A DNA stretch of 64,000 bases from Typhlomys cinereus (GCA_023101885.1 JALPQD010000016.1:8303134-8367133); one strand, 5' to 3'; shown: positions 11,150 to 21,125, counted from the first letter of the stretch. Numbers and translations are program-made. The notes: generated by a model from the sequence alone, not told the origin.

Positions 11150-11850
11150 TTATCATCTTCACTATGATAATTGTTTATGAATGTATGTATACTTCAATAC
11201 TGGTCAGATTGTACTTGTTAGATCAAAACCCCTGTAGCTGTGTCTCACAGAAACCAGACATCACCCTCTATGGCAGCCTCCTTCCTCCACTACCCAGGTC
11301 CACATCTATCTGACTCCAGGCACAAAGCTGTGTTGTATGATGCCAAACTTTCTGACACTGCAAAGGGTATAAAGGTTAGACCCTCCCTTAGTCCTGTGGA
11401 CTTTCTGCAGAGACCCTACCATGCTTACTGCCTGTGGCCGTGACAGTCACCTCTCCCTACTTGAAACTATCATTCCTCTCTAAATGCTCTCCCTCCTTCA
11501 GGCCAAACCATGGCCCACATAACTCTCTGTTCTAATATAGACTTACTGTCATGGACCTCTGCCTTCTGTTTTTCTGTCAGTGCCTCTTAGATGAATGTAG
11601 TTTATTGTGTTGATTTTGTCCCAATAATGCTACAGAATCAGTTAACTAATTGAATTGAAAATAGGTGATTTTCTGAGGAGCCTTGGAATTTAGTTACTCC
11701 AAACAACTTCTAAATTTGAAGCATGTATTAATCTTCCTAAATCACATTTAGCTTAAAATATTTTAAACTAGACTATTAAATTTTATCAGTCTTTCTTTTT
11801 TTAGAATGGCTGAGGGTCTTTAGACAGGGAAGGAGCATCTTGGAAACACT
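11150..11850. other. No recognisable feature
   Basis: Repeat-poor. A short frame at 11240-11443 has no recognisable similarity. Confidence 0.5.
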
Positions 11851-11851
11851 T

Positions 11852-12035
11852 AAAATATTTTATTTATTTGAGAGAGAGGGGGCATTCATGCAAACTGTGG
11901 TGTGTTACAGAGGGAGGTCAGAGGACAACCTTCAGAGGTCAGGTCTCTCCTTCTATGTGTGCTTCTGGAAATTCGTCTGAGGTCTTCCGGTTTGTGAGTA
12001 GACACCTTACCCACTGACCTATCTCACTGGTCCTG
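11852..12035 (-). mobile_element. B3-like SINE
   Basis: Antisense, from tttatttatttgagagagag to the reversed head cccactgacctatctcactgg (12011-12031). Confidence 0.7.
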
Positions 12036-12039
12036 AAAA

Positions 12040-12087
12040 CATTTAAAAAATAACTTTATTTGTTTATTGTGTATGTACATGTATATA

Positions 12088-12132
<45 letters not shown>

Positions 12133-12240
12133 TTGTGTGTAGGTGTGCACATATGGAGATCAGATCAGGATCTGATCTTGTGGGTTTCAGGGATGAAACT
12201 CAGGTCACCAGGCTTAGTGGCAAGTGCTTTTGTTGCCAGT
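12040..12240 (-). mobile_element. B3-like SINE with (GT)n
   Basis: Second antisense B3-like copy in tandem. A GT array occupies 12090-12130 within it. Confidence 0.6.
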
Positions 12241-12550
12241 CCTTAAATGCCATTCATGATTTAATTGTAGTGTGTGGTTCTTTTTCAAATCAATGTCCTA
12301 TTTTGGCCTCTACTGTGAGTTGGAACTGCAACTCTAGGATTGAATCGTGTATGCAAACGGGCTGGTGCTGAGCCGTGGGTAAAGCCCAGACCTTCATCTG
12401 AGATTGTCAGAAATATATACGCTGCAGCCTTTATCTGTTTCAGGGTTTGGCCGATTCTTGAAAATTAGGGTATTACTATCCTAAAAGAAGTAAGTCTGGT
12501 TTTTGGCTTCTCAAAAGGAGTCTAATATGCAGCCGTAAGAAGTGACAGAT
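12241..12550. other. No recognisable feature
   Basis: Nothing supported here. Confidence 0.4.
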
Positions 12551-12553
12551 CAA

Positions 12554-12830
12554 GGGGCTAGAGAGACTGCTCAGGAGTTAAGAACTCTGCTTCACAAGCA
12601 GAAGGTACTGAGTCCATGTTAAAAAAAAAAAAAAAAAAACAGGCAGAAACAGCAGCAGCATGTACTTCCCATCCCGATGGGCAGTCTGGGAACTCCCAGA
12701 GTGAAGCAAGGAGGTAATGTAGAAGCAATCCAGGATGATTCCTGAAGTCACCTTTGGTCCTCCACAGGGACATACAGTGCCCTGACACATACACACGCAC
12801 GCACGCACACACACACACAAAATAAAAACA
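12554..12830 (+). mobile_element. SINE with internal A19 tract and CA tail
   Basis: Sense dominant SINE: tRNA-like head at 12556-12620, body from 12640, CA-rich tail 12785-12820. A run of 19 A at 12621-12639 replaces the short A stretch seen at the same place in other copies (compare 57226-57232). Confidence 0.8.
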
Positions 12831-12839
12831 AAAAACTCC

Positions 12840-13560
12840 AAATGACAGATCAGAATCTATCTGGATGGTTCAAAATCTGCCAACTGGTCTCTTTGGCCTC
12901 AGCTTTCTGGCCCAGCTATTGGTGTATGGGTTGGATCATAGCTAACTGTTTTCTATACTGTACCTCTAGAACTGGTTGCTACAGGCCATTTTACATCTCA
13001 CTGTTAACTTACTGAGTCTGGGTGTATTTTTGTTCCAAATGTTAAATATTTAATCAACTCTAAGGTGAAACCCAAATGTAATTTATTAAGCAACTTGGTG
13101 TTGAGTCAGATGTAACGGACATGAAAAATGTCTTTTCATTAGTATCCATTGGCTTCGTTGGTTCAGGAGTTCTGGTTGATGGAACGAATAGCAAAATGGG
13201 TCTCTGCCCAAACAAACTGAGTGTGTCTGAGTAAAAATAAAATAAAATAAAAGCCAGAAGGCTTTCCAATTGCCTTTTGCTAATTGTGATGTATTGATTT
13301 TCTATGCTACATTAATGTCCACAAAGCCCTTCTTTGGCTAATCCAAAAGATGAATGAATGTAATGCAAGTTTTGATTTCCAAGTGGGCATGAAGGTAAAG
13401 GTTGGAGAAAGACACATGGGGGGTGTGCACATGCACACACAGAAGCACACTTAGAAGACAGGGGAAAGATATGCACAGTGCAATTCTTATATAAGGAGTG
13501 GCAGCGAGTCCCATCAAAGAACCTGAACACTGACATTTATTATTTATTTGTATTTTGAGA
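12840..13560. other. No recognisable feature
   Basis: No repeat family or coding signal seen. Confidence 0.5.
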
Positions 13561-13564
13561 CAGG

Positions 13565-14027
13565 GTCATTTTTTTAAAGTATATATTTTTTGACAGTTTC
13601 ATACGAACACAATGAATCTATGTAATTTTCATTGCCATGTCCCATCCCATTGCTCCCATTAAAAACCTTCTTCCCGGGCTGGAGAGGTGGCTCAGGGGTT
13701 AAGCCTCCGCCTTGCAGGCGGAAGGTCCTGAGTTCGAATCCCAGATCCCACGTATAGAGGCCAGGCGGAAGTGGGGGCGGCCTGCGCTTCTGGTCCTGGT
13801 AGGGCGGAGCCTGTGACTCCCGGGGCAGAAGGAAGTGGAGGCGTCCATGGTGGTTCGCGAGTTCGTCCGTTGGTTCTACACACACACACACAACACACAC
13901 ACAGGACACACACAGACACTGCGCGCCGCAACATACACATGCATATAAATAATAAAAAAAAAAAAAAAAAAAACCTTCTTCCCATCCAGCCTCCTTCCTA
14001 CTTTCATTTGTTTGTTTGTTCATTCAT

Positions 14028-14065
<38 letters not shown>

Positions 14066-14185
14066 TGTGCACATCTCGCTGGGTTTCACCTGGGCTTGTA
14101 ATGGCATATGCTTGAGTATTTGCTGGAGAATGGATGATGTATCAGTGGACAGACCATCGAGGAAGTATCTCCCCTTTGGGAAGGA
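13565..14185 (-). mobile_element. L1 3' UTR (Lx-like), SINE-split
   Basis: Antisense. Left part 13565-13675 and right part 13984-14185 join across the SINE at 13676-13968. A GT array lies at 14032-14062. Confidence 0.65.
13676..13968 (+). mobile_element. Young full-length tRNA-derived SINE, 15-bp TSD
   Basis: Complete copy. The RNA polymerase III A-box-like tggctcagggg starts at 13688 and the B-box-like gagttcgaatcc lies at 13730-13741. A GC-rich body, a CA tract, aataat and poly(A) follow. A perfect duplication aaaaaccttcttccc lies at 13661-13675 and 13969-13983. The head resembles B2/ID elements; the body does not match mouse B2. This is the best reference copy of the window's main SINE family. 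Confidence 0.92.
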
Positions 14186-14189
14186 ATTC

Positions 14190-14397
14190 TTTTTAGCCCA
14201 AGTTGGCCTTCAGCTCTCTATGTAGTTAAGGATGAGCTTGAATCTGGTCCTCCTACCTTCACCTTCCACGTGCTTGGATTATAGGTCTGTACTACTACCT
14301 ACTACTCGTGGTTTTTATGTAGTGCTGGGAATTGAACTCAGGGACTCATGCATGCTACACAAGCACTCTACCAACTAAGCTACATCCATGACCCTGG
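14190..14397 (-). mobile_element. B4-type composite SINE (B1 + ID)
   Basis: Antisense B1-like part (14195-14300) followed by an antisense ID-like part with gtgctgggaattgaactcag (14322-14341) and gcactctaccaactaagct. Confidence 0.75.
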
Positions 14398-14399
14398 AA

Positions 14400-14580
14400 T
14401 ACTGGCATCTTATTTTTGTCCTTGGTCTTCAGATACTGAAAAAGTGATTCTCTTGAAATATAGTAACTATTGTTAAAAATTGCATGTTTTAAGTAATAAT
14501 AATTTGACTTTCCTATTTATCTTTTTTATATTTTATTTATTTGTCAGAAAAAAGGGAAGGAGCCAGAGAATAGGAGGGAA
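14400..14580. other. No recognisable feature
   Basis: AT-rich, no supported feature. Confidence 0.4.
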
Positions 14581-14584
14581 GGAG

Positions 14585-14615
14585 GGAGGAAAGTGAGGGA
14601 AGGATGTATATAAAT

Positions 14616-14666
<51 letters not shown>

Positions 14667-14845
14667 AGGAGGTAGGTCTAGGTTGTCAAATTTCAAGTCC
14701 TGCCCTCTGTGACATACTTCCTCCAGCAAGGCTTGACCTTCCTAAAGGTTTTATAATCTTCTCAAAAAGCTCCACTTGATGGGGACAAAGCATTCAAACA
14801 CATAAGCTTGTGAGGGACAATTTGAATTCAAACCATATCATATCG
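14585..14845 (-). mobile_element. MaLR-type LTR fragment with (GA)n
   Basis: A GA array (14619-14663) leads directly into gttgtcaaatttcaagtcc and the 5' part of an antisense MaLR-type LTR. The same junction occurs at 26160 and, with only a short GA stretch, at 63095. Confidence 0.65.
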
Positions 14846-15310
14846 TTCATCTGATCAAGTTTATTGTAACTACACTGATGTGTCACAAAACTTGCTCAGG
14901 GTCACAGGGCATCAGTGACAGAACTGGAATATGAGTTGTCAACCCCAAATGCTTTTTTTTTTTTTTTATTTCAGCTCATACAAACTTATTAGGTACATCA
15001 GTTCCCTCCCCCCCCACCTCCTGCTCCCCCTCCCCACCCCCCAGTGCCTCCCGCCCCAATTCCCAGAGAGTCCTTTCTTGTGCATGTCTGATTTTCCTCT
15101 GGGCCCTCCTCTCCGATGACGTACAAGGACCCAGTGGCCTTTCCCTGAACCCTTTCCCGTGTTCCCCTTAGGAACACAGCCACTGCTGTGGCTGTCAATC
15201 CTTTGCCTCCAAGGCTCTTGGTGCCTTTAGCAGATGCTAGACTTTGTGAGGTCAATAGTGTGTTGGACAATGCGCAGGGCATGCAAAGTCCAATTATGAT
15301 TGCTTCAGCC

Positions 15311-15832
15311 CTAACTAGTATAGAGTATCTCTTGGATATTTCTCTCAAGTATCTTTTTGGCTTTAACAACCTCTTCCATTGAGCTGGTTAGTACTCCCAC
15401 TTTATCTTCAAGGTCTGAAATTCTGTTTTCTGCTTCATTAGTTCTGTTGAGAAGACTCTCTGTGGCGTTCTGGGTTGAAGATAACTTGTCTTTTAGCTCA
15501 GTTTTAAACTCTGCTTGAGTTTGTTTTAACTGCTCTATGCCACTTTTTGTTTCTTGCACTGTTTTTCTCAACTCCTCCAGATGTCTGTTGTGTTCCTCTT
15601 CAAAGCGATTGATTCGATTATGTAATTCCTCCCTGATTTCCTCTTTCATAGTATTGAACATGGTAATGATTATATTTTGAAAGTCTTTATCCTGGGTAAG
15701 GCTTTCTTGGCCTTTTTCCGTGGGTTTGTTCTGGTTGGAGTCTAACATTATGGGATTAATTTCTTCAGTGGGAAATTTGTTTACTTGAGTGTTGCTTCTC
15801 ATGGGTTTGCACTTTGACTTTGGCATTGTCAT
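15311..15832 (-). pseudogene. Truncated L1 ORF1, N-terminal coiled coil
   Basis: Open frame of about 170 residues beginning MTMPKSK. Its charged, heptad-like middle and the segment NRTNEAENRISDLEDKVG match the ORF1p coiled coil of rodent/mammalian L1. The RNA-recognition and C-terminal domains are absent: the frame enters 3' UTR sequence after ERNIQE. In the family ORF1p trimerises and coats L1 RNA. This fragment could at most oligomerise. A young L1 tail now separates its start codon from the 5' UTR. Confidence 0.85.
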
Positions 15833-15837
15833 TTTAA

Positions 15838-15842
<5 letters not shown>

Positions 15843-15869
<27 letters not shown>

Positions 15870-16365
15870 CAAGTAACTCTTTTTTTTTTTTTTATTAAAA
15901 ATTTAATTATACATTTTAAAATTTTTTACCAGTTCCCTCCCTCCCCCCTCCCCTTCCCCCAGTGTCTCCCCCCCAATTCCCAGAGAGTCCTTTATTGTGT
16001 GCGCCTAACTCTCCACTGGGTCCTCCTCTCCGATGACATATAAGGACCCAGTGGCATTTCCATAAGCCCTTTCTCTTGTTCCCCTTAATCATAAGATTAC
16101 TACTATGGCTGTCAATCCTTGCCTCCAGGGGTCTCGGTGCCCTTAACAGATGCTAGACTTTATGAGGGCAACAGTGCGCTGGACATTGCGCAGGGCATGC
16201 AAAGTTCCATTATGATTGCTTTGGCCCCAACTATTGTTGAGAATCTTGCAAATCGTTGCTCCTCCCATCCTTTTGCTCTTACAATCTTACCGCCCCCTCT
16301 TCCGCAAATGTCCCTGAGCTCCAGGATGGGGAGAGATTAGGCTGTCCTAGTTCTATGTGATTGAT
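15843..16365 (-). mobile_element. Young 5'-truncated L1 tail, 18-bp TSD
   Basis: L1 3' UTR inserted at the ORF1 start of the host L1. It is flanked by attgtcattttaactctt at 15825-15842 and 16366-16383. Its poly(A) side shows two T runs (15841-15869 and 15880-15893) separated by about ten bases. Confidence 0.9.
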
Positions 16366-16383
16366 ATTGTCATTTTAACTCTT

Positions 16384-16768
16384 AAGATCTCTCAATTTCA
16401 CTAAACTGAAGTATTTGGCCTGGGGTCCTGGTGGGCGGGCGTGGGCGGAGACTTACCTAGGTCATGGGGTGAGGCCCGGCAGAGCGGGGTGGGGTGTAAA
16501 GGGAGGATGGGGGCGTTGGCGTGGAGCTATTTAACCCGAGGGCAGCTGGGGCAGGGCCCGGGCGCAGGGGGAGGTCCTCCTCGTCCCTCGGCCCCGCGCA
16601 CGCGGCTCCGGCTGGATGGTGGGAGTCGGAGCCGGGTCCCTGTGGGCTGACCTGGGGTCCTGGTGGGTGGTGTGCGGGGCGGAGACTTACCACCTAGGGC
16701 GCGGGGTGAGGCCCGGCTGGACCGCACGCGCGCGTCCCGACTGACGGAGCGGGGTGGGGTGTAAAGGG
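16384..16768 (-). promoter_or_regulatory. L1 5' UTR with tandem GC-rich monomers
   Basis: CpG-rich block with a tandem repeat: cctggggtcctggtggg starts at 16419 and again at 16651 (period 232). Each copy leads to gcggggtggggtgtaaaggg. One full and one half monomer are present. In rodent L1s such monomers carry the RNA polymerase II promoter. GC-box-like ggggcgg and gggcgg words are visible. Activity is not shown. Confidence 0.7.
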
Positions 16769-16795
16769 CCCAAATGCTTTTTTAAAGATTTTCTT

Positions 16796-16965
16796 GGGGC
16801 TGGAGAGGTGGCTCAGGGGTTAAGCCTCCGCCTTGCAGGCGGAAGGTCCCGAGTTCGGATCCCAGATCCCACGTATAGACGCCAGACGGAAGCGGGGGCG
16901 GCCTGCGCTTCTGGTCCTGGTAGGGCGGAGCCTGTGAATCACGGGGCAGAAGGAGGTGGAGGCGT
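16796..16965 (+). mobile_element. Young SINE truncated at 3' end, 9-bp TSD, no A tail
   Basis: Close copy of 13676-13968 that stops in the body at gtggaggcg. It is flanked by gattttctt at 16787-16795 and 16966-16974. It has no CA tract or poly(A), which is unusual for L1-mobilised SINE RNA. Confidence 0.8.
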
Positions 16966-16984
16966 GATTTTCTTTAGGAGTAAA

Positions 16985-17365
16985 TGTTGATTTCCAGAAA
17001 AATTTCTGGGTTTGTACATTTCCATATAATAGCACATGGGGGCTTCAGAAAACAATTATGTGCTCTTTCTCTGGAAGCTGAAAGTCCTGTGTTTGAGTCA
17101 CTCTCTTTCCACTTACTAATTAAAGAACATTTCTTCAAAATGTCTATTAGCCTCTCTGATGGCTTCATCCATAACATCATAGTGGTAGTACTACTTACAA
17201 GAAAAGATGCAAAAACCAGAATAACAAGACATTTGTTATCATCTCACTTAGCAATTCTTCACTGTTAAACACTATTTTATTCTAACTGGATGAGAGGAAT
17301 TCCCAAATAGCAATGCTTTACTCTAGCTACCACAAAACTCATTTTTTTTGGTTGAAAAATTCATT
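16985..17365. other. No recognisable feature
   Basis: Short frames without recognisable similarity. Confidence 0.4.
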
Positions 17366-17369
17366 TCGT

Positions 17370-18801
17370 TTCTTTTTATTTTTTTACTTTTACAAACATA
17401 TTGGGTATTCATCCCAGATTCCCTCCTTCCCTTTCCTCTCCATCCCCTCCCTTCCCTTCACCATTCTCTCCCTCTCCCTCCCACCCTGCTGTGTGCTTCT
17501 AAATTTTTTTTTATTCAATTGTGCGTGTGTGCGTATGTATGTGTGCGTGCGCCGCTGTGTGTGTAGAACCACGGACAAATTCGGGAACCACCATGGACGC
17601 CTCCACTTCCTCCGCCTCGGGATTCACAAGCTCCGCCCTACCAGGACCAGAAACGCAGGCCACCCCTGCTTCCGCCTGACGTCTATACGTGGGATCTGGG
17701 ATCCGAACTCAGGACCATTCCACCTGCAAGGCAGAGGCTTAACCCCTGAGCCACCTCTCCAGCCCTAACTGTGTGCTTCTATGAACCCCAGGGTTCGCTC
17801 TGACCTGTCTACTCCTGTAGGTGCTCAGACCTCCATGATACATCAAGTTACCTCTCGTCAGGCCACCCCACTGATATGTGCATTTCCCTTCACTAATCCA
17901 GCTTTAGACCCAAAAGTTTCCACTGTAGGTGCCCATTCTGTGGTTACAATAAGAGCTACCAACAGAGCACTTTGATGCACTGTCTTTGTACCTATAGGGT
18001 TATTGGCTGTCTTCCCTATTGAGTTTTTTCCTCATCCCCCATTTTTAAAATAGGTTCTTGCTCTAGTTTACAGTAACAGGGGTGTGTACCATTCTGACAA
18101 GTGGGTCTATCCAATCAGAAAGCTGTTGGTTGTCTCCTTGATACTATACTACTATTACACTAGTGGTCACTTGTTGCCATGGTGATTTATATTGCAACTT
18201 ACAGATCTCATGGGGCCTAGGATTATTTCTCTCCCCCAGTAGCTTCTACACTATTCCTTGATTCTATATACTCTATCCAGCAAAAAGAAAGTCCACAGAC
18301 CAGTTGTAGTTGATATATTTTGCCCATGGTCTGTGATCCATTTATGGACCCTTCGGTAATAGGGTCTTACTGACAGTTTTTGGAGAGCAACCAAGAGCAA
18401 AAACAAAGCCTATAATGTTTAGGGGCCTTTAAGACTTCTCTGACCAACATTTTATCAGGAAGTGTCACATTCCTGTTACTTCTAGTACATTTTGTCCCTG
18501 GGTTCCAAATGGATCAGCTTAAGGATCCCCACCCCCTTGTTTTCTTCATTCTATGTTCCTCTACATAGGGGATGTCCATTCTTTTTCCTTTCTTTAGAAG
18601 ACTTTTTTTTTTTTAATATTACTAGGATGTTCCTTTGGGGTTACTTCCCACAATCTTTGGGTTTTAAGTCCCTCTGTTCCACTTATCTTCCATGTTCCTC
18701 CTATCTCCTATCCCCTCATTCCTCACTAGGTATTTTTCTCATTTATTTACTTCCTCCCATTGTATCCCAAATTGCCCCTTTAAAAGGAAACACCTATTTC
18801 T
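17370..18801 (-). mobile_element. Long L1 3' region, second subfamily
   Basis: Antisense. It begins with the acttttacaaacatattggg terminal motif (17386-17405), then a C-rich tract, then 3' UTR that matches 21440-21990. The part beyond 18270 is assigned by continuity. A SINE (17502-17768) lies inside, and another L1 tail is inserted at its far end. Confidence 0.6.
17502..17768 (-). mobile_element. Young SINE, 13-bp TSD
   Basis: Antisense full-length copy, T-rich/GT tail to head. It is flanked by ctgtgtgcttcta at 17489-17501 and 17769-17781 within the L1 3' UTR. CpG-containing words are retained, supporting a recent date. Confidence 0.9.
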
Positions 18802-19161
18802 TTTTTCTTTTCTTTTTTTAAAAATTATTATTTTATTATTATTATTATTTTTCCACTCATACATACTTAATAGGTACCCCGGTCCCCTCCCTCCCTCTCC
18901 CCTTCCCGGTCCCCCTTGCTTCCTCCCCCTTTTTCCCCTGCCTTTCACCCCCTCCCTCCCTTTCTCCCAGTGCCTGCCTCTTATGCCCCCCAATTCCTGG
19001 AGCATCTTTTAGTGTGAATGTCAAACTTCCCTCTGAGTCCTCCACTCTAATGAGGTGTAAGGACTCAGTAGCATTGCCTAGAGCCCTTTCTTGTGCTCCC
19101 CTTTAGTGTGGGAACACTACTGTGACTGTTAATCCCTTGCCTCTAAGGATCCTAGTGCCTG
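18802..19161 (-). mobile_element. 5'-truncated L1 tail, 16-bp TSD
   Basis: Older-subfamily 3' end, flanked by ggaaacacctatttct at 18786-18801 and 19162-19177. It landed in or next to the L1 sequence to its left. Confidence 0.88.
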
Positions 19162-19179
19162 GGAAACACCTATTTCTAT

Positions 19180-20110
19180 AACATTATTTCAAGTTCATTT
19201 TTTTTTAAAGCTAGATGAGCAGTATTGAATTCCCTTTGAATCTTGCTGCACTTTTGAAAGCTGCTGAATGCAGTTAAAGGTTTCATAGGGAAAGGGACAC
19301 GTGGGGAATATTTTTGTGACAAGGTCTTAGGAGTTGATATTTGGGAAATGGAGACTTCAGTGTTCTTAGCAATCCATTCATTAGCCCAGATCATAGGCAC
19401 AGAGAAATATTTGTATGCATCTGTCCTTTAGTAGCCCACATTGTTCTTGTCACCACAGATTCTTTGTATCTCAGTTCCAAGTATCACAGAGATGGTTGAC
19501 ACTTCCAAAGAACAGGCCAAACACACTGCTTTTAATGAGGATATTAGCAAATGTACTTAATGTTTCCATGTGGGAAGATGATGCTAGAAAGGCACTGTGG
19601 CATTACTGCAGGATGAAGCAGTACTAAGTAGTGAGATATATTTTGCAAATTTTGTAATGTTAACTTCCTGCTAGTGCTCTGACAAATATTTATGACCATG
19701 TGCATAAATGCCTAATATATATATTTATGTCCATAAGACTCCATAAAACCACCAAAGAATCTATTAATAGAAATCCCATAATTGTATCCTATGCCACTTT
19801 CAACCTTTTCTCTCCAGTGGGATAATTTCATATACTTCCTTTCTTGTTGAGCAGTTACCTGTGATAAACTCTAGATGGGGTTATCATTCTATCTAAAAAA
19901 ATTACTTGAAGGAAAAAATGTAAGAAAATCGAACTAACTCCTTTGGCAAACTTTCCTAAGTACTATAAAATGAAGCTCATAGCTATCAATATGTAAATAT
20001 GTATATATGTAAGTGTCATATAGTTAGCTTTGAAATGCTGAGACTAGGGTAGGAAGTCATTACTTTCTTAATAGTCTCAGACAGCTAGATTATTGGCTTC
20101 TTTTGATGCG
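19180..20110. other. No recognisable feature
   Basis: AT-rich, repeat-poor, no coding signal. Confidence 0.5.
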
Positions 20111-20114
20111 TGGA

Positions 20115-20250
20115 GATATTTTCAGACAAGGTATCACTCTGTGGCCCAGGCTGGCGTGGACTTGCTACTTAACTCGGGCTGATCTTGAACTCATGATTTT
20201 CCTTCTTCAGTCTCCTGAGTAATAGTATTACAGGCATGCACCAACTTCAT
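20115..20250 (-). mobile_element. B1 SINE
   Basis: Antisense B1: tcactctgtggcccaggctgg (20133-20153), ctgatcttgaactcatg (20180-20196), tattacaggcatgcacc (20227-20243). Confidence 0.8.
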
Positions 20251-20284
20251 TAGGCCTTCATTTACCGTTCTTAAGTAAAATCAA

Positions 20285-20640
20285 CTCTTGAGACCGGAGA
20301 GACGGCTCATTGATAAAGTGCTTGCCATGAAAGCGTGAGGACCTGACTTATAACCAGAACTCATGGAAAAAAAAAGTGGGTGTAGGGGCACCTGCTGTAA
20401 TATCAGTGCTGGGGAGGCAGAGAAAGATATCTGGGGTTTACTGTCTAGTCTAGTCTGTTTGGTGAGCTCCAAGCCAGTGACAGACCCTGTCTCAAAATAA
20501 AGCAGGAAATAGTGCTTGAGAACTGCATGTAGGGAACACAGACTTCTGTTCTCTATATGCATACACATGTATGCTATCTACAGCACACACACACACACGC
20601 ACACACACACACGCACATGCACACATGCGTGCACACTCAC
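20285..20640 (+). mobile_element. B2/B3-like SINE with CA tail
   Basis: Sense copy. tRNA-like head gagacggctcattgataaag (20299-20318) and a body with a B1-like middle. A (CA)n-rich tail covers about 20581-20640. Confidence 0.65.
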
Positions 20641-20829
20641 TCCAAGCACAAACTAATTGCATTTTTCTTTCAGATTGTCAAGAATGAAATAAATGTATGA
20701 AGACTGCTCTCATCTGAAAAATTTCTCCATTTACTGGGAGCAAATTTCATTACTATTGTATCTCCTCCTTCCAACTCTTGACACATCTCTTTCCTTCACT
20801 CCCCATGTTTTTCCTCTCACTGCTTTGGT

Positions 20830-21125
20830 TGGAATCCCATGGGTCATTTGAGGTTGGACCCAGGTTGGTGGCACAGTTTTGGAAGTTGGTGTGAGAAGTA
20901 GCTAGTAAAAGGAGGTCACTGGACCACTGGTCCTGGATCACTTCTCTCTTTCTCTTTCTCTCTCTCTCTGTTTTCCCATCTGTTATGATGTGAAGAACCT
21001 CCTCCACCACATTCCTATTGCCATGATGTTCTGAAACCATAAGCCAGAACACATCTTCTGCCTTTTAAATTGGTCTTCTTAGATATTTCGTCACAAGAAT
21101 GATAAAGCTGAGGAACACACTTATG
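20830..21125 (+). mobile_element. MaLR-like LTR
   Basis: Contains the 3' LTR order cctcctccaccacattcctattgccatgatg (about 20999-21029), accataagcc, then cagaatgataaagctgagg-like terminal decay. The 5' boundary is uncertain. Confidence 0.45.

Larger units (their letters stand above)
14944..16783 (-). mobile_element. ORF2-less L1-derived element with its own TSD
   Basis: On the minus strand the order is GC-rich 5' UTR monomers (16768-16384), ORF1 start and N-terminal coding part (15832 down to about 15311), then L1 3' UTR and poly(A) (15310-14959). ORF2 and the ORF1 C-terminal half are missing. Direct repeats cccaaatgctttttt at 14944-14958 and 16769-16783 bound the unit, so it was inserted as one piece already lacking ORF2. 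A later L1 tail at 15843-16365 interrupts it; without that, it is about 1.27 kb. It cannot supply its own reverse transcriptase. Confidence 0.85.

Noticed and set aside
13676..13750. tRNA gene
   Set aside because: A- and B-box-like words are present, but the unit is a SINE head with a long body, poly(A) and TSD. The clover-leaf was not maintained.
13574..14023. 149-residue minus-strand frame
   Set aside because: It lies over the young SINE and its poly(A)/CA tail.
16441..16727. Several GC-rich frames
   Set aside because: They are shadows of L1 5' UTR monomers; GC-rich DNA has few stops.
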